Below, one piece after another: positions 36,907-45,881 of a DNA stretch of 64,000 nucleotides. How positions within the stretch are numbered: the first letter of the stretch is position 1; every line of letters begins with the position of its first letter. The notes beneath the pieces were generated by a model. It worked only from the letters and a program-made list of their open reading frames with translations. It ran no database searches and was not told the origin of the DNA. Source of the stretch: Zhouia spongiae (lineage in GTDB: Bacteria; Bacteroidota; Bacteroidia; Flavobacteriales; Flavobacteriaceae); NCBI RefSeq assembly GCF_022760175.1, contig NZ_CP094326.1:2530804-2594803 (forward strand). The letters run 5' to 3'. Position numbers and translations under genes: made by a program.

Positions 36907-37010
36907 TTTAGTGATATTAATTGATTCTGTGAAATTAGTAATAAACTCCGTACATTTGTTACAACGATCAACGAAAAATAAAACTTAACATGATTTTTTG
37001 GGCTAATGTG

Positions 37011-37040
37011 TTGTTAGTTTATAAAATATGCTTAAATTTG
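37011..37040 (+). promoter_or_regulatory. Promoter of rpmE
   Basis: TTG (37011-37013), a 19-base spacer, then TAAATTTG (37033-37040) match the Bacteroidota promoter pattern. The rpmE ATG lies 49 bases further on. Confidence 0.65.
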
Positions 37041-37089
37041 CACCTCTGAAAATTCGACAAAACGTATAAGCGATAATAAAATTAAGGCG

Positions 37090-37341
37090 ATGAAAAAAGG
37101 TATACATCCGGAAAGTTATAGATTAGTGGCATTCAAAGATATGTCTAACGATGATCTTTTCATTACTAAGTCTACAGCAGAATCTAAAGAGACTATCGAT
37201 GTGGATGGTGTTGAGTATCCATTGATCAAATTAGAGATATCCAGAACTTCTCACCCTTTCTACACAGGGAAGGCTAAACTGGTAGATACGGCTGGTCGTA
37301 TCGATAAGTTCAAGAACAAATACGCTAAGTTCAAGAAATAA
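37090..37341 (+). CDS. rpmE2: 50S ribosomal protein L31 type B
   Basis: The 83-residue protein starts MKKGIHPESYRLVAFKDMS and has IDKFKNKYAKFKK at the end, both typical of L31. It has no cysteine, so it is the zinc-free type B form. In many bacteria this paralogue replaces the zinc-binding form when zinc is scarce, but in Bacteroidota it is commonly the only copy. A good promoter lies upstream and a terminator follows the stop. Confidence 0.95.
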   Translation: MKKGIHPESYRLVAFKDMSNDDLFITKSTAESKETIDVDGVEYPLIKLEISRTSHPFYTGKAKLVDTAGRIDKFKNKYAKFKK

Positions 37342-37360
37342 GCGATTACAATATATAGTT

Positions 37361-37390
37361 AAAAAACCTCTGAGATTTCAGGGGTTTTTT
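37361..37390 (+). terminator. Terminator of rpmE
   Basis: AAAAAACCTCTGA and TCAGGGGTTTTTT can pair (one G-U) around a short loop, followed by T. It lies about 20 bases after the rpmE stop. Confidence 0.8.
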
Positions 37391-37483
37391 GTTTTCATAA
37401 GAAAAAGGTATCTTTTACCTAAGGTTTGAATGATGCTTGTTTTTTATTTTTGAATATTAATCGATATCTAAGTTCTAAATCGC

Positions 37484-38659
37484 ATGAATTATATTTTATT
37501 CGACGGACCTGCAAGAAATGCTTTGCTGCCTTTTACCTACACCAGACCGGTAGCTGATATAAGGATAGGGATTCTTACCATACGTGAAAAATGGGAGAAG
37601 CACTTAGGTTATGTGACAACCACAATAACCGAAGAATATCTCTCGGAGAAATATCCTATGGTCGAAATGGAGCATAATATACTTATTAACGCATCGTATC
37701 TTCCAAACGACGAATTGGTGAGATTGATCAAAAATCTTAAGTATGATCAGGCCGTTTTTTATAAAGATGATGTGATTGCTTTTTATACTTCCGACACTCA
37801 GGAAGAAGTCGATTTGGAATCATATGAAGCCATAGAGTATGAAGGCGATGTTATTACGGTGCAGCATACGTGGGATATTTTCAGTAAAAACGGGTTGGCA
37901 TTGGAAGCAGACTTCGAATTGTTGACCAAGGATCGAAAAAGTGCTCCGATTTCGGGAACGAATAATGTGATTTGTGTTGAAAATATTTTTATTGAAGAAG
38001 GGGCGCAGGTTGAATTTTGTACACTGAATGCTTTAACAGGCCCGATTTATATTGGGAAAGATGCGGTGGTGATGGAAGGAAGCATGATCAGGGGTGGACT
38101 GGCACTAGGAGATGAGGCTGTTCTTAAAATGGGAACAAGAATATATGGCCCTACTACTATAGGTCCTCACTGTAAGGCAGGCGGGGAAATAACCAATTCG
38201 GTTATGTTTGCTAATTCGAATAAAGGGCATGAAGGGTATTTGGGAAATTCTGTTCTGGGGGAATGGTGCAATGTAGGGGCTGATACAAACACCTCTAACC
38301 TTAAAAACAATTATGACCAGGTAAGGGTCTGGAGTTATGAAACTGAAGGTTTTGCTAAAACTGGACTTCAATTCTGTGGTTTGACAATGGGAGATCATAG
38401 CAAATGTGGTATCAACACCATGTTTAATACCGGCACTGTTGTGGGGGTTAGTGCAAATATCTTCGGGAGTGGTTTCCCGCGTAATTTTATTCCGAGTTTT
38501 AGCTGGGGTGGTGCAAATGGTTTCTCTACCTATCTCCCTAAGAAAGCTTTTGAAACCTGTAAAGTGGTGATGAAGCGCCGTAATATTGAATTTGACAATC
38601 AGGAAGCGGCTATTTTGGAACACATTTTTGAAGAAACCAAGAAATATAGAAAGGGTTAG
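37484..38659 (+). CDS. Alternative GlmU-type sugar nucleotidyltransferase/acyltransferase
   Basis: The 391-residue protein belongs to the Bacteroidota family thought to replace GlmU, which makes UDP-N-acetylglucosamine. The N-terminal part starts MNYILFDGPARNALLPFTYT, unlike the LAAGxGTRM of classical GlmU. The C-terminal part is a left-handed beta-helix with hexapeptide repeats (GPIYIGKDAVVMEGSMI, GPTTIGPHCKAGGEITNS, NVGADTNTSNLKNN). The loss of the standard pyrophosphorylase signature leaves the exact reactions unproven. It stands alone, 142 bases after rpmE. Confidence 0.8.
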   Translation: MNYILFDGPARNALLPFTYTRPVADIRIGILTIREKWEKHLGYVTTTITEEYLSEKYPMVEMEHNILINASYLPNDELVRLIKNLKYDQAVFYKDDVIAFYTSDTQEEVDLESYEAIEYEGDVITVQHTWDIFSKNGLALEADFELLTKDRKSAPISGTNNVICVENIFIEEGAQVEFCTLNALTGPIYIGKDAVVMEGSMIRGGLALGDEAVLKMGTRIYGPTTIGPHCKAGGEITNSVMFANSNKGHEGYLGNSVLGEWCNVGADTNTSNLKNNYDQVRVWSYETEGFAKTGLQFCGLTMGDHSKCGINTMFNTGTVVGVSANIFGSGFPRNFIPSFSWGGANGFSTYLPKKAFETCKVVMKRRNIEFDNQEAAILEHIFEETKKYRKG

Positions 38660-38669
38660 TAGGGGCCGC

Positions 38670-38930
38670 TTATAAGATTATCAGGAGTAATAAGAGTACA
38701 GCGATGAAGCAAACAATAACTGTAATAAAGATATTGCGTTTGTGTTGTATTCTTTTTCTTTTCTGGTTTTGTTTGAGGTTGAGTATCAAAAGTTTTTTTC
38801 GGGCAGGGCTAAAAGTCCTTTTTTCATTTTGTAAACTTCCATAGCGTTCCAATCGGCTTAATTTTCCGGGTGATGCCCTTTTTTCATTTTTGAGGGTAAG
38901 ACTTTCTATGTGGTTTGATTTCCCGGACAT
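38670..38930 (-). CDS. Small basic protein with C-terminal membrane anchor
   Basis: I do not recognise this 86-residue protein. The first 65 residues are hydrophilic and strongly basic. A short motif appears twice: LKNEKRASPGKLSRLE near residue 13 and LQNEKRTFSPARKKLL near 33. The last 20 residues or so are a pure hydrophobic anchor (FITVIVCFIAVLLLLLIIL) ending the chain, so it should be tail-anchored with its basic part in the cytoplasm. It converges on the glmU-like gene with ten bases between. No promoter is evident, and the protein could be spurious, but the composition is protein-like. Confidence 0.55.
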   Translation of the reverse strand: MSGKSNHIESLTLKNEKRASPGKLSRLERYGSLQNEKRTFSPARKKLLILNLKQNQKRKRIQHKRNIFITVIVCFIAVLLLLLIIL

Positions 38931-39084
38931 AACATGTTTTTTACCAGCATTTCACTCAACAACCGAAATTTAATATTCCAATGCCTCCATTAAGATGTTT
39001 CAAGGAAATGGTATAAGACTGCTCTGGAATCACTTTATATACCATTAAGTTACAAAAAAAATAACAGAAATGATTTTTCGGGTG

Positions 39085-40719
39085 CTATGGGGTTGTTTTG
39101 TATACTTTTTTTAGATGCAGCATATTTACAGGATTAGCATTCAGTCCGCGTAAATTTTTATGGGTAAACCGAATGGCTTCATCGTAATATAAAGGAACAA
39201 CAGGAGCTTTGTCCATAATCAGGCTGTCCATCTTTTTGTACAGCTCGTTACGGAGAGAATCATTGGTTTCTCTAAGGGCGTGTTCATACCATTTGTCAAA
39301 GGTTTTATTAGAGAAATGGGTGTAATTGGGTCCGTTAGGAGCAAAGTTTTTACTGTAATACAATGATAAATAGTTTTCTGCATCCGGGTAGTCTGCTACC
39401 CAGCTGGCTCTGAAGATATCGAGTTTTCCGGTTGCTTTGCTTTGTCTTAATGTTGAGGAGGGGACGACGTCTATGTTTACTTTAAGTCCGATTTTTTCAA
39501 CCTCCCGCTGTATGTATTCGCAAATATCCAGATAATTGGCATCGGTTGTGATTGTTACTTCAGGGTTTTCAATGCCGGTAGTTTCTTTGAATATAGAAAT
39601 GAGTTCCTGGGCTTTGCCGGGATTGTATCCGAACCCGATTTTTTCATTATGTCCTTCCAGGCCTTTTGGTATAAACCCGTTCTCTGCAGGAGTGCCGATT
39701 CCGTTTCGGAGGTATTTGATCATTTTATTACGGTCAAAGCCATAATTTAATGCTTTCCGTATTAAGATCGATTTCGTTTCTTCTGTATTATTGTCCATAT
39801 AAATACCCAAATATTCGATATTAAGGTATGGAGCTGTAACAATCCGTACCTGGTCTTTGTATTTAGGTTGTAATTTGCCTGTAGTACTTAATAATTCATC
39901 TTTATATGAGGCATCCAGATAATTCAGGAAATCTATATTTCCTTGTACAAATTGTAAAAACTCACTTTGTTTGTCGGGTAAGAATGTGATGGCAACGGCT
40001 TCAAAATAGGGGAGTTGTTTTCCGTTTTTATCCTGCTCGAAATAAAGTTCATTCTTTCGAAACACGAGCTTTACATTTTCTTCCCAGAGTTTAAACTTGA
40101 ACGGGCCTGTTCCTATTGGATTTTTTCTGAATCCTGAACCGTGATGTTCTATGACTTCCTTTGGGACTACAGAGCAATATTTGGTGGTCAGCAGGCCTAA
40201 AAAAGCAGGGAATGGTTGTTTTAGTTGAATGATAAAAGTACTGTCATTCTGAGCTTTAAAATGATCGACATTGTTTAATACCCATTTTCCCGGTGAAGCC
40301 AGTTTCGGATCCAGGAGCCTTTTGAAACTATATTCAAAATCCGATGCAGTAACACTTCGGGTGCTGTCTTTTCCGAATAACGGATGCTTATGGAAATAGA
40401 TGTTCTTTTTTAGCGAGAAGGTGTATTTCAGTGCGTCATCCGAAATCGTCCACTTCTTGGCAATACTGGAGATGATCTGTAGCGAATCGTCTAGTTCGAC
40501 TAATCCGTTGAAAAGCTGGTTAACAGCCCATATATCGCTGTTTACGCGTGCAAATGCAGGATCTAATGAGAGTATGTTCATGTGTTCGTTATACCGAAAA
40601 ACAAGATGGTCTTCTTTTTTTCCGGTTCCCTGCTTGCATGAAAGTAGTATTGATGCGACGCAACTTATTGATATATATATAATTGTGTTTAAAAAGCTGT
40701 TGCGACTATATTTTATCAT
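39085..40719 (-). CDS. Extracytoplasmic solute-binding lipoprotein, peptide/nickel ABC type (SBP family 5)
   Basis: The 544-residue protein has a lipoprotein signal with cysteine after ASILLS (about residue 28), and the DppA/OppA fold: LDPAFARVNSDIWAVNQLF near the start, the family signature TASDFEYSFKRLLDPKLASP near 125, and GTGPFKFKLWEENVKLVFRK near 200. Such proteins deliver peptides or related solutes to an ABC importer. No permease or ATPase gene is next to it, so it either works with a system elsewhere or acts alone, as is often seen in Bacteroidota. Confidence 0.88.
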   Translation of the reverse strand: MIKYSRNSFLNTIIYISISCVASILLSCKQGTGKKEDHLVFRYNEHMNILSLDPAFARVNSDIWAVNQLFNGLVELDDSLQIISSIAKKWTISDDALKYTFSLKKNIYFHKHPLFGKDSTRSVTASDFEYSFKRLLDPKLASPGKWVLNNVDHFKAQNDSTFIIQLKQPFPAFLGLLTTKYCSVVPKEVIEHHGSGFRKNPIGTGPFKFKLWEENVKLVFRKNELYFEQDKNGKQLPYFEAVAITFLPDKQSEFLQFVQGNIDFLNYLDASYKDELLSTTGKLQPKYKDQVRIVTAPYLNIEYLGIYMDNNTEETKSILIRKALNYGFDRNKMIKYLRNGIGTPAENGFIPKGLEGHNEKIGFGYNPGKAQELISIFKETTGIENPEVTITTDANYLDICEYIQREVEKIGLKVNIDVVPSSTLRQSKATGKLDIFRASWVADYPDAENYLSLYYSKNFAPNGPNYTHFSNKTFDKWYEHALRETNDSLRNELYKKMDSLIMDKAPVVPLYYDEAIRFTHKNLRGLNANPVNMLHLKKVYKTTP

Positions 40720-40734
40720 ACAAGAATTAGTTGG

Positions 40735-40742
40735 TATATTTG
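40735..40742 (+). promoter_or_regulatory. Candidate -7 element of mtaB
   Basis: TATATTTG followed by GCAC matches TAnnTTTG and lies 60 bases before the mtaB ATG. A TTTT stands in for TTTG about 20 bases upstream. Confidence 0.45.
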
Positions 40743-40801
40743 CACTCCCAAAATGGAACGTCTTTAGTTAAGATGATGTAAATATAATCAGATACCGATA
40801 T

Positions 40802-42148
40802 ATGTCCGGCATGGAAAGAAAAAAAGTGGCATTTTATACATTAGGTTGTAAATTAAATTTTTCCGAGACCTCTACGATAGCCAGGAGTTTTGAAAATGAA
40901 GGTTTTGATAGGGTGAGTTTTGATGAGAAAGCAGATATATATGTGATAAATACCTGTTCTGTAACCGAAAATGCAGACAAGCAGTTTAAGCGTATTGTTA
41001 AACAGGCTCAGAAAGTAAATGCAGATGCTTTTGTTGCTGCTGTGGGGTGTTATGCTCAATTAAAACCGGCTGAACTGGCAGACGTAGACGGAGTGGATCT
41101 GGTTTTAGGAGCTACCGAAAAATTTAAGATCACCGATTATCTCAATGATCTTTCTAAGAATGATTTTGGTGAAGTGCATTCTTGTGAGATTGAAGAAGCT
41201 GATTTTTATGTGGGCAGTTATTCAATAGGAGACAGAACAAGAGCATTTCTTAAGGTTCAGGATGGTTGCGACTATAAATGTACTTATTGTACAATTCCTT
41301 TGGCGAGAGGGATTTCGCGTAGCGATACATTGGAAAATGTACTTAAAAATGCACGTGAAATCTCAGCTCAGAATATTAAAGAGATCGTATTGACGGGAGT
41401 GAATATCGGGGATTACGGTAAAGGTGAGTTTGGTAATAAGCGCCATGAACATACTTTTTTAGAATTAGTAAAAGCTTTAGATGAAGTTGAAGGCATAGAA
41501 CGCTTGCGTATTTCTTCGATTGAGCCAAACCTGCTGAAGGATGAAACAATTGAAGTGGTATCCGGGTCAAGGGCATTTGTACCTCATTTTCACATTCCTT
41601 TGCAAAGCGGAAGCAATGAGCTGTTGAAGAAAATGAAACGCCGCTATTTACGGGAACTCTATACAGATCGTGTTCGTAGAATAAAAGAACTGATGCCGCA
41701 TGCATGTATAGGTGTTGATGTTATTGTAGGGTTTCCAGGTGAAACAGATGAACATTTTTTAGAAACATATCACTTCTTAAACGATCTGGATATTTCATAT
41801 TTACATGTGTTTACATATTCAGAAAGAGATAATACTGAGGCTGCGGCCATGAGTGGGGTTGTAGAGTCGAAGGTAAGGGCCAAACGCAGTAAAATGTTAA
41901 GGGGCTTGTCGGTAAAGAAACGTCGTGCTTTCTATGAAAGCCAGATAGGGACTGTCAGGACAGTTCTTTTTGAGGGAGAAAATAAAGAGGGGTATATCCA
42001 CGGTTTTACTGAGAATTATGTAAAGGTCAAGGCACCCTGGAATCCCGGGTTGGTAAATACGTTGCATAAAGTAAAACTGGTTAAGATTGATGATGACGGA
42101 TTGGTGAGATTTGATTTTATTGTCTCAGGGGAACCGGTGATTTCCTGA
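40802..42148 (+). CDS. mtaB: tRNA t6A37 methylthiotransferase MtaB
   Basis: This radical-SAM enzyme adds a methylthio group to t6A37 of tRNA. The N-terminal UPF0004 domain has conserved cysteines in LGCKLNFSE, NTCSVTE and VGCYAQ. The radical-SAM motif is CDYKCTYC (near residue 157), followed by TIPLARG. A TRAM domain closes the protein. The 448 residues match MtaB rather than MiaB or RimO because of CKLN at the first cysteine and LKVQDGCDYKCTYC. It has its own promoter element and terminator. Confidence 0.94.
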   Translation: MSGMERKKVAFYTLGCKLNFSETSTIARSFENEGFDRVSFDEKADIYVINTCSVTENADKQFKRIVKQAQKVNADAFVAAVGCYAQLKPAELADVDGVDLVLGATEKFKITDYLNDLSKNDFGEVHSCEIEEADFYVGSYSIGDRTRAFLKVQDGCDYKCTYCTIPLARGISRSDTLENVLKNAREISAQNIKEIVLTGVNIGDYGKGEFGNKRHEHTFLELVKALDEVEGIERLRISSIEPNLLKDETIEVVSGSRAFVPHFHIPLQSGSNELLKKMKRRYLRELYTDRVRRIKELMPHACIGVDVIVGFPGETDEHFLETYHFLNDLDISYLHVFTYSERDNTEAAAMSGVVESKVRAKRSKMLRGLSVKKRRAFYESQIGTVRTVLFEGENKEGYIHGFTENYVKVKAPWNPGLVNTLHKVKLVKIDDDGLVRFDFIVSGEPVIS

Positions 42149-42165
42149 TTATGTCAAGACAAAAT

Positions 42166-42200
42166 AAAAAAGGAGCTAAATTTCAATTAGCTCCTTTTTT
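42166..42200. terminator. Bidirectional terminator between mtaB and the GNAT-like gene
   Basis: AAAAAAGGAGCTAA and TTAGCTCCTTTTTT pair across a seven-base loop. It lies 17 bases past mtaB and just beyond the convergent small gene, so it can end both. Confidence 0.85.
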
Positions 42201-42206
42201 ATTGAT

Positions 42207-42503
42207 TTAAATTCTAATCCCTACAGGAAGAAGATCTTTATATTCTTTGTGTTTTCTTAAAAAGCGAGCAATTTCCGGTGCTGTTGGTACAACTTTTAAA
42301 TTTTGCTCATCAATATGGCTAAGTACAGCTTTTATAAAGTTGTCTTTAAACTCATCATTGGTAACTTCTTCCGGAATTACCATCTTTGTTAAAAAAATTT
42401 TTCTCTCCTGCAGAGCATACTCGATTTTTGCCAAAACACCATCTGTTTTAGATTCGAATTGACGTAAAAAATCATTGTTGGTAATAGAAACTTCATTCAT
42501 CAT
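42207..42503 (-). CDS. Small GNAT-like protein (YjdJ/NATD1 type) lacking the usual acetyl-CoA loop
   Basis: The 98-residue protein resembles the minimal N-acetyltransferase family. It keeps the FESKTDGVLAKIEYAL start of the fold, the IFLTKMVIPEEVTN strand, and the end LKVVPTAPEIARFLRKHKEY, which matches the LKVVP-C-V--Y--KH-EY ending of that family. Where working members have a G-x-G/A phosphate loop, this one reads NDEFKDNFIKAV, and the usual Cys in VVPxC is Thr. It may therefore no longer bind acetyl-CoA. M1 or M2 may start the protein. It forms a single-gene unit. Confidence 0.65.
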   Translation of the reverse strand: MMNEVSITNNDFLRQFESKTDGVLAKIEYALQERKIFLTKMVIPEEVTNDEFKDNFIKAVLSHIDEQNLKVVPTAPEIARFLRKHKEYKDLLPVGIRI

Positions 42504-42611
42504 GTGAGGGATTTAGACCTATTTATCAAAATAAACGACAAAACATTGTAATTAAACAGTTTGATTGCCTGTTTTATATTAGGGTTAATCATTTGTTGTT
42601 AAAGCTTAATA

Positions 42612-42643
42612 TTGATGGTTTGGAAAAGAATTAGCTACTTTTG
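42612..42643 (+). promoter_or_regulatory. Candidate promoter of the alpha/beta hydrolase gene
   Basis: TTG (42612-42614), 21 bases, then TACTTTTG (42636-42643), matching TAnnTTTG. The ATG lies 54 bases downstream. Confidence 0.5.
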
Positions 42644-42697
42644 TCGGTGCAAAATTACTAAAAAAATAGATAAAAGCCTATTTTACATCTAATTAAC

Positions 42698-43369
42698 ATG
42701 ACTAAGCCAGCAGAAAAGGTCCCAGTTTATTTCATGCCCGGAATGGCTGCCAGCCCTTCAATATTTAAGCATATCAAACTCCCCGAAGAGCAGTTTGAGT
42801 GCTGTTTTCTTGAATGGATGGTACCGGATAAGGGAGAGCCTTTAAAAGATTATGCCAAACGCATGTTACAATATGTAAAACACGATAACCCCGTATTGAT
42901 AGGGGTTTCTTTTGGAGGGATTTTGGTACAGGAAATGGCAAAGCTGATCCCGGTTAGAAAGCTTATCGTGATTTCCAGTGTAAAATGCAGGGCCGAATTG
43001 CCCAAACGAATGATTTTTGCCAAGTATACCAAGGTGCATAAATTGCTGCCCACAGGTTTGGTAAACAATATTGAATTGCTGGCAAAATATGCTTTCGGCG
43101 AAACGGTTACCAGGAGGCTTGATCTGTATCAGGAGTATTTATCGGTAAGGGAGAAGTATTATTTAGACTGGGCAATAGATAATATTGTAAACTGGAAGCA
43201 GGAAGAACCTGATCCGGACGTTATTCATATTCACGGCGAGAAGGATGCTGTTTTTCCCAGGATGTATATTAAAAACTGTACAGAGGTTAAAGGGGCGACC
43301 CATGTTATGATTATAAACAGATTTAAATGGTTTAATGAGAATTTACCGGGAATAATATTAAATGAGTAA
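42698..43369 (+). CDS. Alpha/beta-hydrolase family protein
   Basis: The 223 residues show an alpha/beta-hydrolase plan: an oxyanion-region start YFMPGMAAS near residue 12, nucleophile elbow GVSFGG near residue 69, acid-bearing IHGEKDAVFP near 193 and the closing His in KGATHVMI near 210. There is no signal peptide, so it should be cytoplasmic. Substrates of such small esterase/lipase-like proteins cannot be told from sequence. It lies 66 bases before the lytic transglycosylase gene, in the same direction. Confidence 0.85.
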   Translation: MTKPAEKVPVYFMPGMAASPSIFKHIKLPEEQFECCFLEWMVPDKGEPLKDYAKRMLQYVKHDNPVLIGVSFGGILVQEMAKLIPVRKLIVISSVKCRAELPKRMIFAKYTKVHKLLPTGLVNNIELLAKYAFGETVTRRLDLYQEYLSVREKYYLDWAIDNIVNWKQEEPDPDVIHIHGEKDAVFPRMYIKNCTEVKGATHVMIINRFKWFNENLPGIILNE

Positions 43370-43435
43370 AAGGCTTTTGTATCTTTATCTTTTAAACAGG
43401 TCAATTATTAAGAAGTAATTATATTAAAGTTAACA

Positions 43436-44392
43436 ATGAAGTACGCTAAGTTTTTTTTAATGAGTGTCGGAGCTGTTGTATTGGCAAGTATGTTTATTAA
43501 TGCAGCACAAACAGAACAGGAAGTTGGTCAGGTAACTGAACCTGATAAACAGGCCGCGATTGATGAAGGGAAAACAAAAGATTATAATGTATATGCTATT
43601 GATTTGCCGGAAAAGATAGATTTTGCCGGTGAAGAAGTGCCTTTGTCCGATCCGGATGTTTGGGAGCGTTTAGACAGAGAGTTGTTGGTGAACACTTATT
43701 GGCAATCTAACGGATTGCTGCTGATAAAACGGGCTAATAAATACTTTCCGGTTATAGAACCTATCCTGAAAGAGCACGGGGTACCGGATGATTTTAAATA
43801 TCTGGCAGTAATTGAAAGCGGATTGCAGAATGTGGTGTCTCCGGCGAGAGCTACCGGATTTTGGCAAATTATGAAGGGTACGGGTAAAGATTACGGTCTG
43901 GAAGTAAATGAGAATGTAGATGAAAGGTATCATGTGAAAAAATCGACGGAAGTAGCATGTGAATACATTAAGGATGCTAAAGAGAAGCTGGGCTCATGGA
44001 CACTTGCAGCAGCTGCATACAATGCGGGTATGGCAGGGGTTACAAAGCAATTAAGGCGTCAGAAAGTTTCAGGTTATTACGATCTTTTACTGGGAGAGGA
44101 GACCAAGAGGTATCTTTTTAGAATCCTGGCAATCAAAGAAATATTGTCAGATCCTGATGCCTATGGTTTTAATTTTGAAGAAGACCATCTATACAGGCAT
44201 ATACCTACTTATGAAGTAGAGGTGGATACTCCTGTGACTGATTTTGCCGATTTTGCCAAAAAATTTGATATCAATTATAAAATCTTAAAAATACATAATC
44301 CCTGGCTGCGAGATTCGTTCTTGAATAATGCTTCGAAGAAGAAATATCAGATCGAAATCCCGGAAAAAGGTTATTATCCTGAAACTAAATAG
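43436..44392 (+). CDS. Periplasmic lytic transglycosylase (MltD/Slt-type)
   Basis: This enzyme cuts peptidoglycan glycan strands. A signal peptide (MKYAKFFLMSVGAVVLASMF) leads to the SLT domain: catalytic Glu in YLAVIESGL near residue 126, then SPARATGFWQIM, YGLEVNENVDERYH and AAAYNAGMAGV. The last 70 residues resemble a degenerate LysM-like region (DFAKKFDINYKILKIHNPWL). The 318 residues are shorter than MltD of E. coli, which has two full LysM domains. Its stop overlaps the start of the cardiolipin synthase gene by one base. Confidence 0.9.
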   Translation: MKYAKFFLMSVGAVVLASMFINAAQTEQEVGQVTEPDKQAAIDEGKTKDYNVYAIDLPEKIDFAGEEVPLSDPDVWERLDRELLVNTYWQSNGLLLIKRANKYFPVIEPILKEHGVPDDFKYLAVIESGLQNVVSPARATGFWQIMKGTGKDYGLEVNENVDERYHVKKSTEVACEYIKDAKEKLGSWTLAAAAYNAGMAGVTKQLRRQKVSGYYDLLLGEETKRYLFRILAIKEILSDPDAYGFNFEEDHLYRHIPTYEVEVDTPVTDFADFAKKFDINYKILKIHNPWLRDSFLNNASKKKYQIEIPEKGYYPETK

Positions 44393-45849
44393 TGTTTGAA
44401 TTTTTAAAAGAAAATACCTGGGAGCTGCTGCTGGGACTTAATTATATTATAGCTATTGTAACGGCTATAAGTATTATTTTGAGCAATATAAACCCGACTA
44501 AGGCATTTTCGTATCTGGTCTTGCTGATTGCTTTTCCGTTTGTGGGGATTATCCTTTATTATCTTTTTGGACAGGAATACAGGAAGAGCAAAATATTTAA
44601 AAGAAAAAACGTTTTAAATCAGAGACGGATAAAAGAGTGGAAGGATTCTCTTTTCCTAGATTCGGATATTATTCAGCGAATCGAAGACAATTTTTTAGAA
44701 GATAAAATAAGATTGGTTAAGTTGTTGTTCGCTTCAGAACGCTCTCCGCTTACAATCCATAATAAAGTACAAGTGCTTATTAATGGAGAACAAAAATTCA
44801 AACGGTTATTTGAAGATATAAACAATGCGGAGCATACGATCCACCTCGAATACTATATTATTGAAGATGATGTGATTGGAGGGCAGCTGATAGACCTGTT
44901 ATGTGAAAAATCCGGGCAAGGGGTAAAGGTCAGGCTCAGTTATGATTATGTCGGAAGTAAATTAACCGGAGCGGCCCATAAAAGATTGAAAGATTCCGGA
45001 GTAGATTATTATCCGTTCATGCCTGTGTATTTTCCTAAATTTACAAGCAAGCTCAATTATAGAAATCACAGGAAAATAGCGGTTATTGACGGAAAGATAG
45101 GCTATGTGGGGGGGATAAATATAACAGACAGGTATGTTAATTTACCTCATTCCGGAAGGTATTGGCGTGACACCCATTTAAGGATAGAAGGGGAGGCGGT
45201 AGGGTCTCTTCAGTTGCAGTTCTTATTGAACTGGGATTTTTTAACTTCTGACGACTTACGAATCGAAGATCATTTTTTTCCTAAAGTACCATTTGAAAAC
45301 ATTTCTTTGGTACAGATTGCAGCCAGTGGCCCTGACAGCGACTGGGCCAATATAATGGAAGCTATTTTTACGGCAATAAATACAGCAGATAAAAATGTGT
45401 ACATAACCACTCCCTATTTTATTCCGAATGATGAGGTGAAAACGGCTATCACTGCTGCTGCGCGCGGCGGGATAGAGGTGAAACTGATTTTGCCGGAGCA
45501 TGGAGATTCATGGGCAGCACAATACGCAGGGTTCTCTTTTGTAGAAGAGATGTTGGAATCTGGAGTGAAAGTATATATGTATACGAAAGGTTTTATACAT
45601 GCAAAAACGATGGTTGTTGATGATGTTTTTGCCACTGTCGGAACTTCCAATATGGATTATAGAAGCTTTAATATAAACTTTGAGATCAATGCACTGGTGT
45701 ATGATAAAAAGATCACCAGGGAGTTGACTGATATATTTAACAAGGATCTGGAGGATTGCAGGGAGGTGGAGCTTACAGAATGGAGAAGCAGACCCAGGAT
45801 TCAGAAGATAAAGGAATCGTTTAACCGATTGTGGGCCCCGATGTTATAA
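44392..45849 (+). CDS. cls: Cardiolipin synthase (phospholipase D superfamily)
   Basis: This membrane enzyme joins two phosphatidylglycerols, or similar lipids, into cardiolipin. Two N-terminal membrane helices (residues 12-32 and 41-60) precede two HKD motifs: NHRKIAVIDGKIGYVGG near residue 225 and HAKTMVVDDVFATVGTSNMD near 403, which form one active site. The start is GTG at 44392, overlapping the TAG of the transglycosylase (TAGTG). The length, 485 residues, matches the ClsA type. Confidence 0.93.
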   Translation: MFEFLKENTWELLLGLNYIIAIVTAISIILSNINPTKAFSYLVLLIAFPFVGIILYYLFGQEYRKSKIFKRKNVLNQRRIKEWKDSLFLDSDIIQRIEDNFLEDKIRLVKLLFASERSPLTIHNKVQVLINGEQKFKRLFEDINNAEHTIHLEYYIIEDDVIGGQLIDLLCEKSGQGVKVRLSYDYVGSKLTGAAHKRLKDSGVDYYPFMPVYFPKFTSKLNYRNHRKIAVIDGKIGYVGGINITDRYVNLPHSGRYWRDTHLRIEGEAVGSLQLQFLLNWDFLTSDDLRIEDHFFPKVPFENISLVQIAASGPDSDWANIMEAIFTAINTADKNVYITTPYFIPNDEVKTAITAAARGGIEVKLILPEHGDSWAAQYAGFSFVEEMLESGVKVYMYTKGFIHAKTMVVDDVFATVGTSNMDYRSFNINFEINALVYDKKITRELTDIFNKDLEDCREVELTEWRSRPRIQKIKESFNRLWAPML

Positions 45850-45859
45850 TACCAAAAAA

Positions 45860-45879
45860 AAACCGCTGAAAAGCGGTTT
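45860..45879 (-). terminator. Terminator of the TPR protein gene
   Basis: AAACCGCT and AGCGGTTT enclose a four-base GAAA/TTTC loop. On the minus strand nine T follow, so it mainly ends the leftward TPR gene; it also lies ten bases after the cardiolipin synthase stop. Confidence 0.75.
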
Positions 45880-45881
45880 CG

